From the NCBI GenBank assembly GCA_910575005.1, contig CAJTCL010000002.1, positions 310,001-374,000 on the forward strand: a stretch of 64,000 bases of DNA, given 5' to 3'. Numbering within the stretch: the stretch's first letter is position 1; every line of letters starts with the position of its first letter. The notes under the pieces were generated by a model, which made no database searches, was not told where the DNA came from, and worked only from the letters and a program-made list of their open reading frames with translations. Made by a program: the position numbers and the translations under genes. Below are positions 34,738 through 43,043 of this stretch, piece after piece. The stretch is from Lachnospiraceae bacterium. Its GTDB lineage: Bacteria > Bacillota > Clostridia > Lachnospirales > Lachnospiraceae.

Positions 34738-35088
34738 CTATTCGTCGCCTAACAATTCTTCCCATTCTGCTTCATCGAGAAGTTCATCAAAACAGTCAGC
34801 TACAGCCTCATATTCGTCTTCATTGTCAATATTTTCAAGGCCAGGTGTTCCGTCTTCATCCTCAAAGTAGCGGAAGAGATATACCTCTCCTTCTTCATTG
34901 TCTTCTCCATCTTCATCCAAGGGCAGCAGTGCAATGTAATCCTGATCTTCTAATTCAAAAATTGTGAGAATACGGCATTCTGCCTCGCTGTCATCCTCCA
35001 ATGTCAGAGTAACGCGGATATCATTCATATCATCATCTTCATCATCATCCATGTTATTGATGGGGCTTGTATTTGGCTTATCGCTCAT
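34738..35088 (-). CDS. DUF1292 (YrzB-like) protein
   Basis: A 116-residue, extremely acidic protein. The DUF1292 core is visible: ITLTLEDD-like ..VTLTLEDDSEAECRILTIFEL, then QDYIALLPLDE and EVYLFRYFEDEDGT, ending with ADCFDELLDEAEWEEL. These proteins are widespread in Firmicutes, often near the holliday-junction resolvase gene, and have no proven role. Here it lies after an HD-GYP gene (28 bp gap) on the same strand, so the two may be cotranscribed. Overall Asp/Glu richness suggests a soluble protein with disordered N-terminus. Confidence 0.88.
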   Translation of the reverse strand: MSDKPNTSPINNMDDDEDDDMNDIRVTLTLEDDSEAECRILTIFELEDQDYIALLPLDEDGEDNEEGEVYLFRYFEDEDGTPGLENIDNEDEYEAVADCFDELLDEAEWEELLGDE

Positions 35089-35116
35089 ATCAATACCTCG
35101 TTCTTTCTTAAATTTG

Positions 35117-36208
35117 TTAAATGATTGCCTGAATGTAAAGTTCAGGATGTTTTATAAGATTTAAGTATTCGCCATTGTTGAGACGCAGCAATGGGCGGGA
35201 AAGCTTCTGACTGTTGATCAGCAGGATATTTCCAGTAGAGCCGTCGTTTAAAAGTACAGAATTGCCCATATAAGTATCAATGATACGGGTCAAAAAGACT
35301 AGAATATATTCTGTACCATATTTTTCCAATCCCTCACGCTCAAAGGTGGCAATTACCTCAAAGGGACACAAACCCTTGCGGTAACAGCGGCTGGAGGTCA
35401 TGGCATCATATACGTCAGCGATTGCGATGATTTTTGCAAAGTCAGAAATCTCATTTGCCTTAAGTTTAGAAGGATAACCGCTGCCGTCGCAGCGTTCATG
35501 ATGCATTAGAGCTGCTTCAATAATACGCTTGTCCAGTTTTTGGGAGGCAAGGATATTGGCTCCATTTTTGGGGTGCTGCTTTACCTGAGAAAATTCTGTG
35601 GGGGTGAGAGCACCTGGTTTGGAAAGAATTTTTTGATTGATGGTGCATTTTCCAATATCGTGCAAAAGTCCAGCAGCTGTCAGTACGTTCAACTCTTCCT
35701 CTGGTAAATGAAGCCATTCGCCCAACATGCGCGCAATCAATGCGACATTGATGCTGTGAGCATAGGTGGAATCATCTACCTGGCGCATATTGTGCAACAT
35801 GTCAAATACAGAAAGTGAAGTAAAATTGTTGACATACAGACTGCTTACCTGCTTGATCAGTTTATCTGGTTCCACTGGAGTACTTTTGGTGAGAAGATTA
35901 TCAAAGGATGATTCCAAAAACTGTGTTTGTTTTTTATAATCTACTTTAAAGGTGTGAAATTCCCTGCTTTTGCGTAATTTCTGCGAAAAAGATACAAATT
36001 CTTCTTCTTGTGCAGAAGTATCTGCATCAGCAACAGGATCTGAAGGATCCTGGATATTTACCCAATCAATTCCATAAAACTCTAAACGGGAAATCTGTTG
36101 TGTCGTCAGAAGGGTATGTGCAGGAAGTATCATCTGTCCAGTTTTACTGTACACAGGCGTAGCATTATAAGTGCCTGCCAGTAAGTCTTTTATTGCTGTC
36201 TTAGTCAT
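35117..36208 (-). CDS. HD-GYP domain protein, probable cyclic-di-GMP phosphodiesterase
   Basis: A 363-residue protein with a C-terminal HD-GYP domain. The metal motifs are intact: the HD of LLHDIGKCTINQKIL, the HxxxxH of ALMHHERCDGSGYPSKL (the GYP motif follows the second His), and AIADVYDAMTSSRCYR. Such enzymes linearise cyclic-di-GMP. The N-terminal 120 residues contain a DUF3391-like start (MILPAHTLLTTQQISRLEFYGIDWV). No membrane helix, so it is cytoplasmic. The start has AGGAGG eight bases upstream. Lowering cyclic-di-GMP would favour motility, which fits the flagellar operon in this window, but it is an inference. Confidence 0.93.
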   Translation of the reverse strand: MTKTAIKDLLAGTYNATPVYSKTGQMILPAHTLLTTQQISRLEFYGIDWVNIQDPSDPVADADTSAQEEEFVSFSQKLRKSREFHTFKVDYKKQTQFLESSFDNLLTKSTPVEPDKLIKQVSSLYVNNFTSLSVFDMLHNMRQVDDSTYAHSINVALIARMLGEWLHLPEEELNVLTAAGLLHDIGKCTINQKILSKPGALTPTEFSQVKQHPKNGANILASQKLDKRIIEAALMHHERCDGSGYPSKLKANEISDFAKIIAIADVYDAMTSSRCYRKGLCPFEVIATFEREGLEKYGTEYILVFLTRIIDTYMGNSVLLNDGSTGNILLINSQKLSRPLLRLNNGEYLNLIKHPELYIQAII

Positions 36209-36231
36209 AGTAACCTCCTTTATTTTTAGCT

Positions 36232-36259
36232 CGCGGGAGCGTATGCACGCGACGCGGGA
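36232..36259 (-). promoter_or_regulatory. GC-rich direct repeat in the HD-GYP leader
   Basis: CGCGGGA occurs twice, at 36232-36238 and 36253-36259, 21 bp apart, with CGCG/GCGT segments between, about 25-50 bp upstream of the HD-GYP start. Strikingly GC-rich in AT-rich surroundings. Possible protein-binding or RNA element. Confidence 0.3.
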
Positions 36260-36336
36260 ACAAAAGGTGTGCTTTCTAATATATATAGAATAACATAATT
36301 ACGGATAAATTTCTACTTGTAAACGGATTTTTTTAG

Positions 36337-36381
36337 TTGACAGCAAAAAGTATCTGTGATATATTTTGATTATCAAAATAT
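36337..36381 (+). promoter_or_regulatory. FASII operon promoter with FabT-like operator
   Basis: Promoter TTGACA (36337-36342), 17 bp, TATATT (36360-36365). Overlapping the -10 and the start point is a perfect 21-bp palindrome (36361-36381; arms ATATTTTGAT and ATCAAAATAT around one T). It matches the TTTGA-N3-TCAAA type of box bound by FabT, the MarR-family repressor of fatty acid synthesis. fabT is not in the window. Confidence 0.8.
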
Positions 36382-36407
36382 TTGAAAGCAAAAAGGAGAT
36401 TTGAGAT

Positions 36408-36638
36408 ATGTTGGAGAGAATGAAAGAAATTATTGCAGAGCAGTTGAGTACAGAGACAGAGGGCATTACGCTGGAGACTTCTTTTAAGGAAGATTTAGGA
36501 GCAGATTCCCTGGATTTGTTTGAGTTGGTAATGGCACTGGAAGATGAATATTCTGTGGAGATTCCTTCCGAGGATCTGGAAAAATTAAACACCGTTGGGG
36601 ATGTTGTTGATTATTTAAAAGAAAAAGGCGTGGAATAA
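36408..36638 (+). CDS. acpP: acyl carrier protein
   Basis: A 76-residue acidic four-helix acyl carrier protein. The phosphopantetheine attachment serine is S34 in the conserved [15 protein letters not shown]. It carries the growing acyl chain through all the enzymes encoded downstream. GGAG lies nine bases before the ATG. It is the first gene of the FASII operon, directly after the FabT-like operator. In many relatives fabT and fabH stand upstream of acpP; here the upstream neighbour is an HD-GYP gene on the other strand. Confidence 0.98.
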   Translation: MLERMKEIIAEQLSTETEGITLETSFKEDLGADSLDLFELVMALEDEYSVEIPSEDLEKLNTVGDVVDYLKEKGVE

Positions 36639-36641
36639 AAG

Positions 36642-37577
36642 ATGAAAACAGAAATTACAGAGTTGTTGCAGATAGAGAAGCCTATTATCCAGGGAGGTAT
36701 GGCTTGGGTAGCAGAGCACAATTTGGCCGCAGCGGTTTCGGCCGCTGGAGGATTGGGAATCATTGGTGCGGCAAATGCCCCGGCAGATTGGGTACGCACA
36801 GAGATTCGCAAGGTACGGGAAATCACTGATCTGCCAATTGGCGTCAATGTGATGCTTTTAAGTCCTTATGCTGATGAGGTGGCACAGGTGCTGGTGGAAG
36901 AGAAAGTTCCGGTAATTACGACTGGAGCAGGAAATCCTGGGAAATATATGGAGATGTGGAAATCATCTGGCAGTAAAGTGATTCCAGTAGTGGCGAGTGT
37001 GGCATTGGCAAGAATGATGGAGCGTGGCGGCGCAGACGCTGTGATTGCAGAGGGAACAGAATCAGGAGGGCATATCGGTGCAGCTACCACTATGACTTTA
37101 GTTCCGCAGGTTGTGGATGCTGTTTCGATTCCAGTGATTGCCGCTGGAGGTATCGGTGATGGCCGAGGAATGGCGGCGGCATTTATGCTGGGTGCCAAGG
37201 CAGTACAACTTGGAACACGATTTGTGGTTGCCAAGGAATCGATCTGTCACGCAAGCTACAAAGAGCGCATTATTAAGGCTAAGGATATCGATTCTGCGGT
37301 GACTGGAAGAAGCCACGGACATCCGATTCGTCAGCTCCGCAATCAGATGACAAAAGAATATTTGAAAAAAGAACAGGAAGGAGTGCCCTTTGAGGAATTG
37401 GAACTTATGACAGTGGGGGCGCTTCGCAATGCTGTGATAGATGGGGATGTAAAGAATGGAACCGTGATGGCAGGTCAGATTGCAGGATTGGTTAAGAAGG
37501 AACAGACTTGTCAAGAAATTATAGATGAAATCATGAAAGAAGCTACAGCTTTGCTGCAAGGAGCACAATATGGGTAA
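36642..37577 (+). CDS. fabK: enoyl-ACP reductase II (FMN-dependent)
   Basis: A 311-residue FMN-containing TIM-barrel reductase of the FabK type, which replaces the NADH-dependent FabI in many Firmicutes and catalyses the last step of each elongation cycle. Visible: PIIQGGMAWVAEHNLAAAVS, GGLGIIGAANAP, VITTGAGNPG, the FMN-binding VIAEGTESGGHIGA, and IPVIAAGGIGDGRGMAAAFM. The start is 4 bp after acpP, and its stop overlaps fabD by 8 bp. FabK enzymes are insensitive to triclosan. Confidence 0.97.
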   Translation: MKTEITELLQIEKPIIQGGMAWVAEHNLAAAVSAAGGLGIIGAANAPADWVRTEIRKVREITDLPIGVNVMLLSPYADEVAQVLVEEKVPVITTGAGNPGKYMEMWKSSGSKVIPVVASVALARMMERGGADAVIAEGTESGGHIGAATTMTLVPQVVDAVSIPVIAAGGIGDGRGMAAAFMLGAKAVQLGTRFVVAKESICHASYKERIIKAKDIDSAVTGRSHGHPIRQLRNQMTKEYLKKEQEGVPFEELELMTVGALRNAVIDGDVKNGTVMAGQIAGLVKKEQTCQEIIDEIMKEATALLQGAQYG

Positions 37578-38499
37578 AATAGCGTTTATTTTTCCAGGCC
37601 AGGGAGCTCAGTATACTGGAATGGGAAGAGATTTTTATGAGAAATTTGACCGTGCCAAAGAGGTGTTTGCGGTTGCAGACAAGGTATCTGGCATGTCAAT
37701 GGAAGAATTGATTTTCCAGGAGAATGAGAATCTTCATATTACAAAATATACACAGGTGGCAATGCTGACAGTAGAACTTGCCATTTTAAGAGTGTTAAAA
37801 GAATATGGAATTACATCTGATATCAATGCAGGTTTAAGTCTTGGAGAATATGCTGCTGTGACAGCATCTGGAGGTTTGTCTGTACACGATGCACTGGAGC
37901 TGGTGGTAAAACGTGGATTGTTTATGCAGGAAGCAGTACCAACAGGTGGTGCAATGACAGCAGTTATGGGACTTGACAATGCACAAATCGAAGAAATTTG
38001 CAAACAGACCGAAGGAATTGTCACAGTTGCCAATTATAACTGTCCAGGGCAGACGGTAATCAGCGGCGAGGAAGTGGCAGTAGCACAGGCAGCACAGGCG
38101 ATGAAAGAAGCAGGTGCAAAGCGCTGTATGCCATTAAATGTCAGCGGTCCTTTTCATTCTCCGATGCTCACAAATGCTGGCAAAAAGCTGGCAGAGGAAC
38201 TGGCAAAGGTAGAGATTGGTGAGATTACTACACCTTACATAGCAAATGTAACTGCAGACTATGTGCGTGACAAAGCCGATGTGAAGGATTTATTGGAGCG
38301 TCAGGTTTTCTCATCTGTGCGTTGGCAGCAGAGCGTGGAGCTTATGATTGCTGATGGAGTAGATACCTTTGTTGAGATTGGACCCAAGAGAACATTATCT
38401 GGTTTTCTGAAAAAGATTGCTCCTAAGCTGCAGTCTTATCATGTGGAGACCGTTGAGGATGTGGAGCAGTTAAAGACCGTTTTAGCATCAGCAGAATAG
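37570..38499 (+). CDS. fabD: malonyl-CoA:ACP transacylase
   Basis: A 309-residue malonyltransferase loading malonyl groups on ACP. It starts IAFIFPGQGAQYTGMGRDFY, has the nucleophile S90 in the elbow GLSLGEYAA (Leu where E. coli FabD has His, as is common in Clostridia), the catalytic His in NVSGPFHSPM, and the end FVEIGPKRTLSGFLKK. It overlaps fabK by 8 bp. A 9-bp hairpin lies in the 112-bp gap before fabG. Confidence 0.97.
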   Translation: MGKIAFIFPGQGAQYTGMGRDFYEKFDRAKEVFAVADKVSGMSMEELIFQENENLHITKYTQVAMLTVELAILRVLKEYGITSDINAGLSLGEYAAVTASGGLSVHDALELVVKRGLFMQEAVPTGGAMTAVMGLDNAQIEEICKQTEGIVTVANYNCPGQTVISGEEVAVAQAAQAMKEAGAKRCMPLNVSGPFHSPMLTNAGKKLAEELAKVEIGEITTPYIANVTADYVRDKADVKDLLERQVFSSVRWQQSVELMIADGVDTFVEIGPKRTLSGFLKKIAPKLQSYHVETVEDVEQLKTVLASAE

Positions 38500-38503
38500 G
38501 AAT

Positions 38504-38525
38504 CAAGAACGCTTTGGCGTTCTTG
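38504..38525 (+). other. hairpin inside the FASII operon (fabD-fabG gap)
   Basis: CAAGAACGC-TTTG-GCGTTCTTG, perfect 9-bp stem with a 4-nt loop, not followed by a T-run. Likely a processing or stability element rather than a full terminator. Confidence 0.5.
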
Positions 38526-38611
38526 CCTTCAGAGTGGTCTCTTAAGGTATAGAAGTGGGAGTCTTCTTTGATTGAGATAAATAGCCTTTTGTGTGAAAAT
38601 AGGAGGAAGCG

Positions 38612-39355
38612 ATGAGATTTGAAGGAAAGACAGCTTTGGTGACAGGAGCATCCAGAGGAATTGGAAAAGCAATTGCCAAGGCATTGGCAGCCGAGGGAGC
38701 GATGGTAATTGTAAATTATAATGGTTCCCAGGAGGCAGCAGAACAGACTGTGACAGAAATTCAGGCAGAAGGCGGGCAGGCCGTAAGCTATGGGTGCAGT
38801 GTAGCGGATTCAGAGGCAGTGGAGGCCATGATGAAGCAGATTATCGCAGATCATGGGCGGTTGGATATTTTGGTCAATAATGCTGGAATTACCAGAGATA
38901 ACCTGATACTAAAGATGAAAGAAGAGGACTTTGATGCTGTTTTGAATACAAATTTAAAGGGTGTGTTTCATACCTGTAGATATGTGGCGCGTCAAATGTT
39001 AAAGCAGAAATCAGGATGTATTGTCAATATTTCCTCGATCTCTGGCGTAATGGGAAATGCAGGGCAGACAAATTATGCGGCTTCCAAAGCAGGGGTAATT
39101 GGATTTACCAAATCGTTGGCCAGAGAGCTTGCTTCCAGAGAAATTCGGGTCAATGCGATTGCACCAGGTTTTATTGAGACGGAAATGACAGATAAGCTTT
39201 CCCAGGCTGCTTTGGATGCAGGAAAAGGACAAATTCCGTTTGGCAGATTTGGGAAAGCGCAAGAAGTGGCCAAAGCTGTCTGTTTTTTGGCTTCTGAAGA
39301 TGCCTCCTACATTACTGGGCAGGTGCTCCACGTAGATGGCGGTATGGGAATGTAA
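38612..39355 (+). CDS. fabG: 3-oxoacyl-ACP reductase
   Basis: A 247-residue classical short-chain dehydrogenase reducing beta-ketoacyl-ACP with NADPH. The cofactor motif is TALVTGASRGIGKAIAKAL, followed by LDILVNNAGITRDNL, the catalytic Ser in NISSISGVMGNAGQTNYAASKAG (Tyr and Lys in YxxxK), and NAIAPGFIETEMT. GGAGG lies six bases before the start. It sits between fabD and fabF in the operon. Confidence 0.97.
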   Translation: MRFEGKTALVTGASRGIGKAIAKALAAEGAMVIVNYNGSQEAAEQTVTEIQAEGGQAVSYGCSVADSEAVEAMMKQIIADHGRLDILVNNAGITRDNLILKMKEEDFDAVLNTNLKGVFHTCRYVARQMLKQKSGCIVNISSISGVMGNAGQTNYAASKAGVIGFTKSLARELASREIRVNAIAPGFIETEMTDKLSQAALDAGKGQIPFGRFGKAQEVAKAVCFLASEDASYITGQVLHVDGGMGM

Positions 39356-39369
39356 AGAAGGAGAATCAT

Positions 39370-40605
39370 ATGAAAAGAGTAGTTGTGACTGGTATGGGTG
39401 CCATTACCCCTATTGGATTGAATACAGAAGAATATTGGGAAAGCCTGAAAGCTGGTAAGATAGGTTTTGGTGAGATTACCCAATTTGATACCACAGATTT
39501 CAAAGTGAAGGTGGCAGCGAGTGTCAAGGGCTTTGAAGGAAAAAATTATATGGATGTAAAATCGGCAAGACGTATGGAATTATTCTGTCAGTATGCGGTT
39601 GCAGCAGCAAAAGAAGCAATGCAGCAGTCGGGAATTGATATGGAAACAGAAGATCCTTATCGTGTCGGTTGTGCCATAGGTTCTGGTGTCGGCAGTCTGC
39701 AGGCAATGGAACGGGAACACAAGAAACTTCTGGAAAAGGGGCCTGGCCGAATCAATCCGTTGCTTGTTCCTTTGATGATTACCAATATGGCTGCAGGAAA
39801 TGTCTCCATTCAGTTTGGATTAAAAGGAAAGAGCATCAATGTAGTAACAGCCTGTGCAACTGGCACACATTCCATTGGAGAGGCATTCCGCACCATACAA
39901 GTAGGAGATGCAGATATTATGGTTGCAGGCGGAACCGAGAGCTCCATCACTCCAATTGGAATTGGTGGTTTTACGGCGTTGACTGCTCTTTCTTCTAGTA
40001 ACGATCCAGCACGCTGTTCTATTCCTTTTGACAAAGACCGCAGCGGATTTGTGATGGGAGAAGGTGCAGGCGTGGTTGTGTTGGAGGAGTTGGAACATGC
40101 CAAGAAGCGCGGTGCACATATTCTTGCTGAGGTTGTAGGATATGGCGCCACAAGCGATGCCTTTCATATTACTTCTCCAGCCGAGGATGGTATGGGAGCA
40201 GCAATGGCAATGAAAAATGCGCTAAAAGATGCTGGAGTTTCCACTGAGGAAGTGGAATATATCAATGCACATGGAACCAGTACCCATCACAATGATCTTT
40301 TTGAGACCAGAGCGATCAAGCTTGCATTTGGAGAACATGCACATGAGATGAAAATCAATTCCACAAAGTCCATGATTGGACATCTTTTGGGCGCAGCAGG
40401 TGCGGTTGAGGTTATCGCATGTATCTTGCAGTTAAATCACAGTTATATCCATGCAACTGTGGGACTTCAGGAATCAGAAGAAGAGTTGGATCTGGATTAT
40501 ATGAAAGGCGAGGGGATGGAAAAAGAATTTAATTATGCTTTGACAAATTCTCTTGGCTTTGGCGGGCACAATGCCAGCTTGCTTTTAAAGAAATTTAAGG
40601 AGTAG
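39370..40605 (+). CDS. fabF: beta-ketoacyl-ACP synthase II
   Basis: A 411-residue condensing enzyme elongating acyl-ACP. The catalytic triad is visible: C162 in NVVTACATGTHSIG, His in NAHGTSTHHNDLFE, and His in KSMIGHLLGAAGAVE. The terminal NSLGFGGHNASLLLKK is also typical. It follows fabG by 14 bp. Because no fabH (initiating synthase) is in this window, initiation must be encoded elsewhere or carried out differently. Confidence 0.97.
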   Translation: MKRVVVTGMGAITPIGLNTEEYWESLKAGKIGFGEITQFDTTDFKVKVAASVKGFEGKNYMDVKSARRMELFCQYAVAAAKEAMQQSGIDMETEDPYRVGCAIGSGVGSLQAMEREHKKLLEKGPGRINPLLVPLMITNMAAGNVSIQFGLKGKSINVVTACATGTHSIGEAFRTIQVGDADIMVAGGTESSITPIGIGGFTALTALSSSNDPARCSIPFDKDRSGFVMGEGAGVVVLEELEHAKKRGAHILAEVVGYGATSDAFHITSPAEDGMGAAMAMKNALKDAGVSTEEVEYINAHGTSTHHNDLFETRAIKLAFGEHAHEMKINSTKSMIGHLLGAAGAVEVIACILQLNHSYIHATVGLQESEEELDLDYMKGEGMEKEFNYALTNSLGFGGHNASLLLKKFKE

Positions 40606-40609
40606 CGTT

Positions 40610-41074
40610 ATGGAATTTGAAAATCTTGTGAAATTGATTCAGGCTGTCTCAGATTCGCAACTGACACAGTTTTCCTATGAGGAAAATGGAGTCTGCCTGA
40701 ATATGAAAAAGGAAAAGAAAGAAAAGCTGGTGGCAGTCAGTCAAACTGAGTCTGGAACCGCGGCTGCGGTACAAGTTTCATTAGCAGAAATCAATGGCGA
40801 TTCTGATACTCATACATCTGCAGGTTCAGGAGCAATGGAAGGAAATGTTGTGAAATCTCCATTGGTAGGTACTTTCTATGCTTCACCTTCTCCAGATCAG
40901 GAACCTTTTGTCAAAGTGGGGGACCATGTAAGCAAAGGGCAGGTTCTGGGCATTGTGGAAGCTATGAAATTGATGAATGAGATTGAGAGTGATTATGACG
41001 GAGTTGTAAAACAGATTTTGGTATCAAATGAGGAAGTGATTGAGTTTGGCCAGCCTCTGTTTGTGATCAGTTAA
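40610..41074 (+). CDS. accB: biotin carboxyl carrier protein of acetyl-CoA carboxylase
   Basis: A 154-residue carrier. The N-terminal helix ([23 protein letters not shown]) is followed by a linker (about 50-85) and a C-terminal biotinyl domain with [21 protein letters not shown] and the biotinylated K120 in [11 protein letters not shown]. It carries CO2 between the carboxylase encoded by accC and the transferase encoded by the fused accDA gene downstream. It starts 4 bp after fabF. Confidence 0.97.
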   Translation: MEFENLVKLIQAVSDSQLTQFSYEENGVCLNMKKEKKEKLVAVSQTESGTAAAVQVSLAEINGDSDTHTSAGSGAMEGNVVKSPLVGTFYASPSPDQEPFVKVGDHVSKGQVLGIVEAMKLMNEIESDYDGVVKQILVSNEEVIEFGQPLFVIS

Positions 41075-41093
41075 TCATAAAGGAGAGAACACA

Positions 41094-41522
41094 ATGTCTT
41101 TAATGGGAACAAAGGAGATTATGGAGATTATTCCTCATAGACAGCCGTTTTTGCTGTTAGATACAATTGAGGAATTAGAGCCAGGAAAGCGGGCAGTGGG
41201 CAAGAAATGTGTCACATATAATGAACCGTTTTTTGCAGGACATTTTCCAGGGGAGCCAGTGATGCCAGGTGTTCTGATTGTAGAGGCTTTGGCACAGGCA
41301 GGAGCAGTGGCAATTTTGAGTAATCCAGAGTTTAAAGGGAAGACAGCTTATTTTGGCGCAATCAACAATGCAAGGTTTAAGCAGAAAGTTGTGCCAGGAG
41401 ATGTATTGATGTTAGAGCTTGAGATTATCAAACAAAAAGGTCCTGTAGGAGTTGGAAAAGCTACAGCAACTGTGGATGGAAAGATAGCAGTGGCAGCAGA
41501 GCTGACGTTTGCTATTGGGTAA
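41094..41522 (+). CDS. fabZ: 3-hydroxyacyl-ACP dehydratase
   Basis: A 142-residue hot-dog-fold dehydratase. The catalytic His region is [16 protein letters not shown], and the central helix is [26 protein letters not shown] with the catalytic Glu; the end is [19 protein letters not shown]. It removes water from 3-hydroxyacyl-ACP. GGAGAG precedes the start. A 100-bp gap with a hairpin separates it from accC. Confidence 0.97.
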   Translation: MSLMGTKEIMEIIPHRQPFLLLDTIEELEPGKRAVGKKCVTYNEPFFAGHFPGEPVMPGVLIVEALAQAGAVAILSNPEFKGKTAYFGAINNARFKQKVVPGDVLMLELEIIKQKGPVGVGKATATVDGKIAVAAELTFAIG

Positions 41523-41553
41523 GAGGAATCGTGACAGTGGCATTTTAGAAGTC

Positions 41554-41585
41554 TCATACTCCACAGAAAAGTTGGCGGGGTATGA
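41554..41585 (+). other. hairpin in the fabZ-accC gap
   Basis: TCATACTCC (41554-41562) pairs with GGGGTATGA (41577-41585), one G-T pair, loop of 14 nt; no T-run. Second intra-operon stem, near the change from fab to acc genes. Confidence 0.4.
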
Positions 41586-41622
41586 AGTCACTCGTTGGAA
41601 TATAAGTTAAAGGAGCATTTAA

Positions 41623-42966
41623 ATGTTTCAAAAAATATTGATTGCCAATAGGGGAGAGATTGCTGTACGTATCATTCGTGCCTGTCGGGAGATGGGAATT
41701 TTATCTGTTGCGGTCTATTCAGAAGCAGACAGGGATGCGCTTCATACACAGCTTGCAGATGAAGCGGTCTGTATAGGTACGGCGGCGCCAGCAGACAGTT
41801 ATCTAAATATGGAACGTATTTTGAGCGCTGCCATTGCTACCAAGGCGCAGGCGATTCATCCAGGTTTTGGTTTTTTGTCCGAAAATGAACATTTTGCAGA
41901 TATGTGTGTGAAATGTGGGATTGCATTTATTGGTCCTTCCGGTGAATTGATTGGAAAGATGGGAAATAAATCACAGGCACGTGCTACAATGATGGAGGCC
42001 AAGGTTCCGGTGGTGCCGGGGACAAAGGAGCCAGTATTTGAGGCAGCACGTGGATTGGAAATAGCAGATGATATGGGTTATCCAGTCATGATCAAGGCTT
42101 CCTCAGGAGGCGGTGGAAAAGGAATGCGGATTGCTAAAAGCCGAGAAGAATTTGAAAATCATTTTCAATTGGCACAGCAGGAATCCGTCAATGCCTTTGG
42201 TGATAATACCATGTATATTGAAAAATATATTGAAAAACCCAGACATATTGAGATTCAGATTCTTGCGGACCGATATGGAAATACCGTATGGCTGGGGGAA
42301 CGGGATTGTTCTATTCAGAGGCGTCATCAAAAAATGATGGAGGAATCTCCCTGTGTAGCCATAGATGATGCATTGCGCCAGCGTATGGGGCAGACAGCAG
42401 TAAAGGCGGCTAAGGCAGTAAAATATGAAAATGCAGGTACGATTGAATTTTTATTGGATGCAGATAAAAACTTTTACTTTATGGAGATGAATACTAGAAT
42501 TCAGGTAGAGCATCCGGTAACAGAAATGGTGACAGGTATTGATCTAGTTAAAGAGCAGATTCGTATCGCCGCAGGTGAGAGGCTTAAAATTAATCAGGAG
42601 GATATTCAGCTCAAAGGTCATGCGATTGAATGTCGAATTAATGCAGAAAATCCAGAAAAAAATTTTATGCCATGTCCTGGAACAATTGAAGAATTGCATT
42701 TTCCAGGAGGCAACGGTGTGAGAATTGAGTCAGCTCTTTACAATGGTTATACCATTCCTGCTTGTTATGATTCTATGGTTGCAAAGGTGATTGTGCATGG
42801 GGAAGACAGGGAAGACGCGATTCGAAAGATGCGCAGTGCCTTAGGCGAGGTTGTGATAGATGGGATTACGACGAACCTTGATTTTCAGTATGAGATTTTA
42901 AGTCATCCAGTCTTCTTGTCAGGAGAGGTCAATACACATTTTATACCAGATTATTTTGAAAAGTAA
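41623..42966 (+). CDS. accC: biotin carboxylase subunit of acetyl-CoA carboxylase
   Basis: A 447-residue ATP-grasp enzyme that carboxylates biotin on AccB. Visible: KILIANRGEIAVRIIRACREMG at the start, the flexible glycine-rich loop KASSGGGGKGMRIA, IEKYIEKPRHIEIQI, GERDCSIQRRHQKMMEE, and EMNTRIQVEHPVTEM. Length and motifs are standard. It is preceded by AAAGGAG. Confidence 0.98.
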   Translation: MFQKILIANRGEIAVRIIRACREMGILSVAVYSEADRDALHTQLADEAVCIGTAAPADSYLNMERILSAAIATKAQAIHPGFGFLSENEHFADMCVKCGIAFIGPSGELIGKMGNKSQARATMMEAKVPVVPGTKEPVFEAARGLEIADDMGYPVMIKASSGGGGKGMRIAKSREEFENHFQLAQQESVNAFGDNTMYIEKYIEKPRHIEIQILADRYGNTVWLGERDCSIQRRHQKMMEESPCVAIDDALRQRMGQTAVKAAKAVKYENAGTIEFLLDADKNFYFMEMNTRIQVEHPVTEMVTGIDLVKEQIRIAAGERLKINQEDIQLKGHAIECRINAENPEKNFMPCPGTIEELHFPGGNGVRIESALYNGYTIPACYDSMVAKVIVHGEDREDAIRKMRSALGEVVIDGITTNLDFQYEILSHPVFLSGEVNTHFIPDYFEK

Positions 42967-43043
42967 TAATGACAGTGGGAACGCCAATGTGTTCTTTAAT
43001 ATAGATAAAATTTTATATGTTTGGGCAGAAAGTAGGGAAGTAA

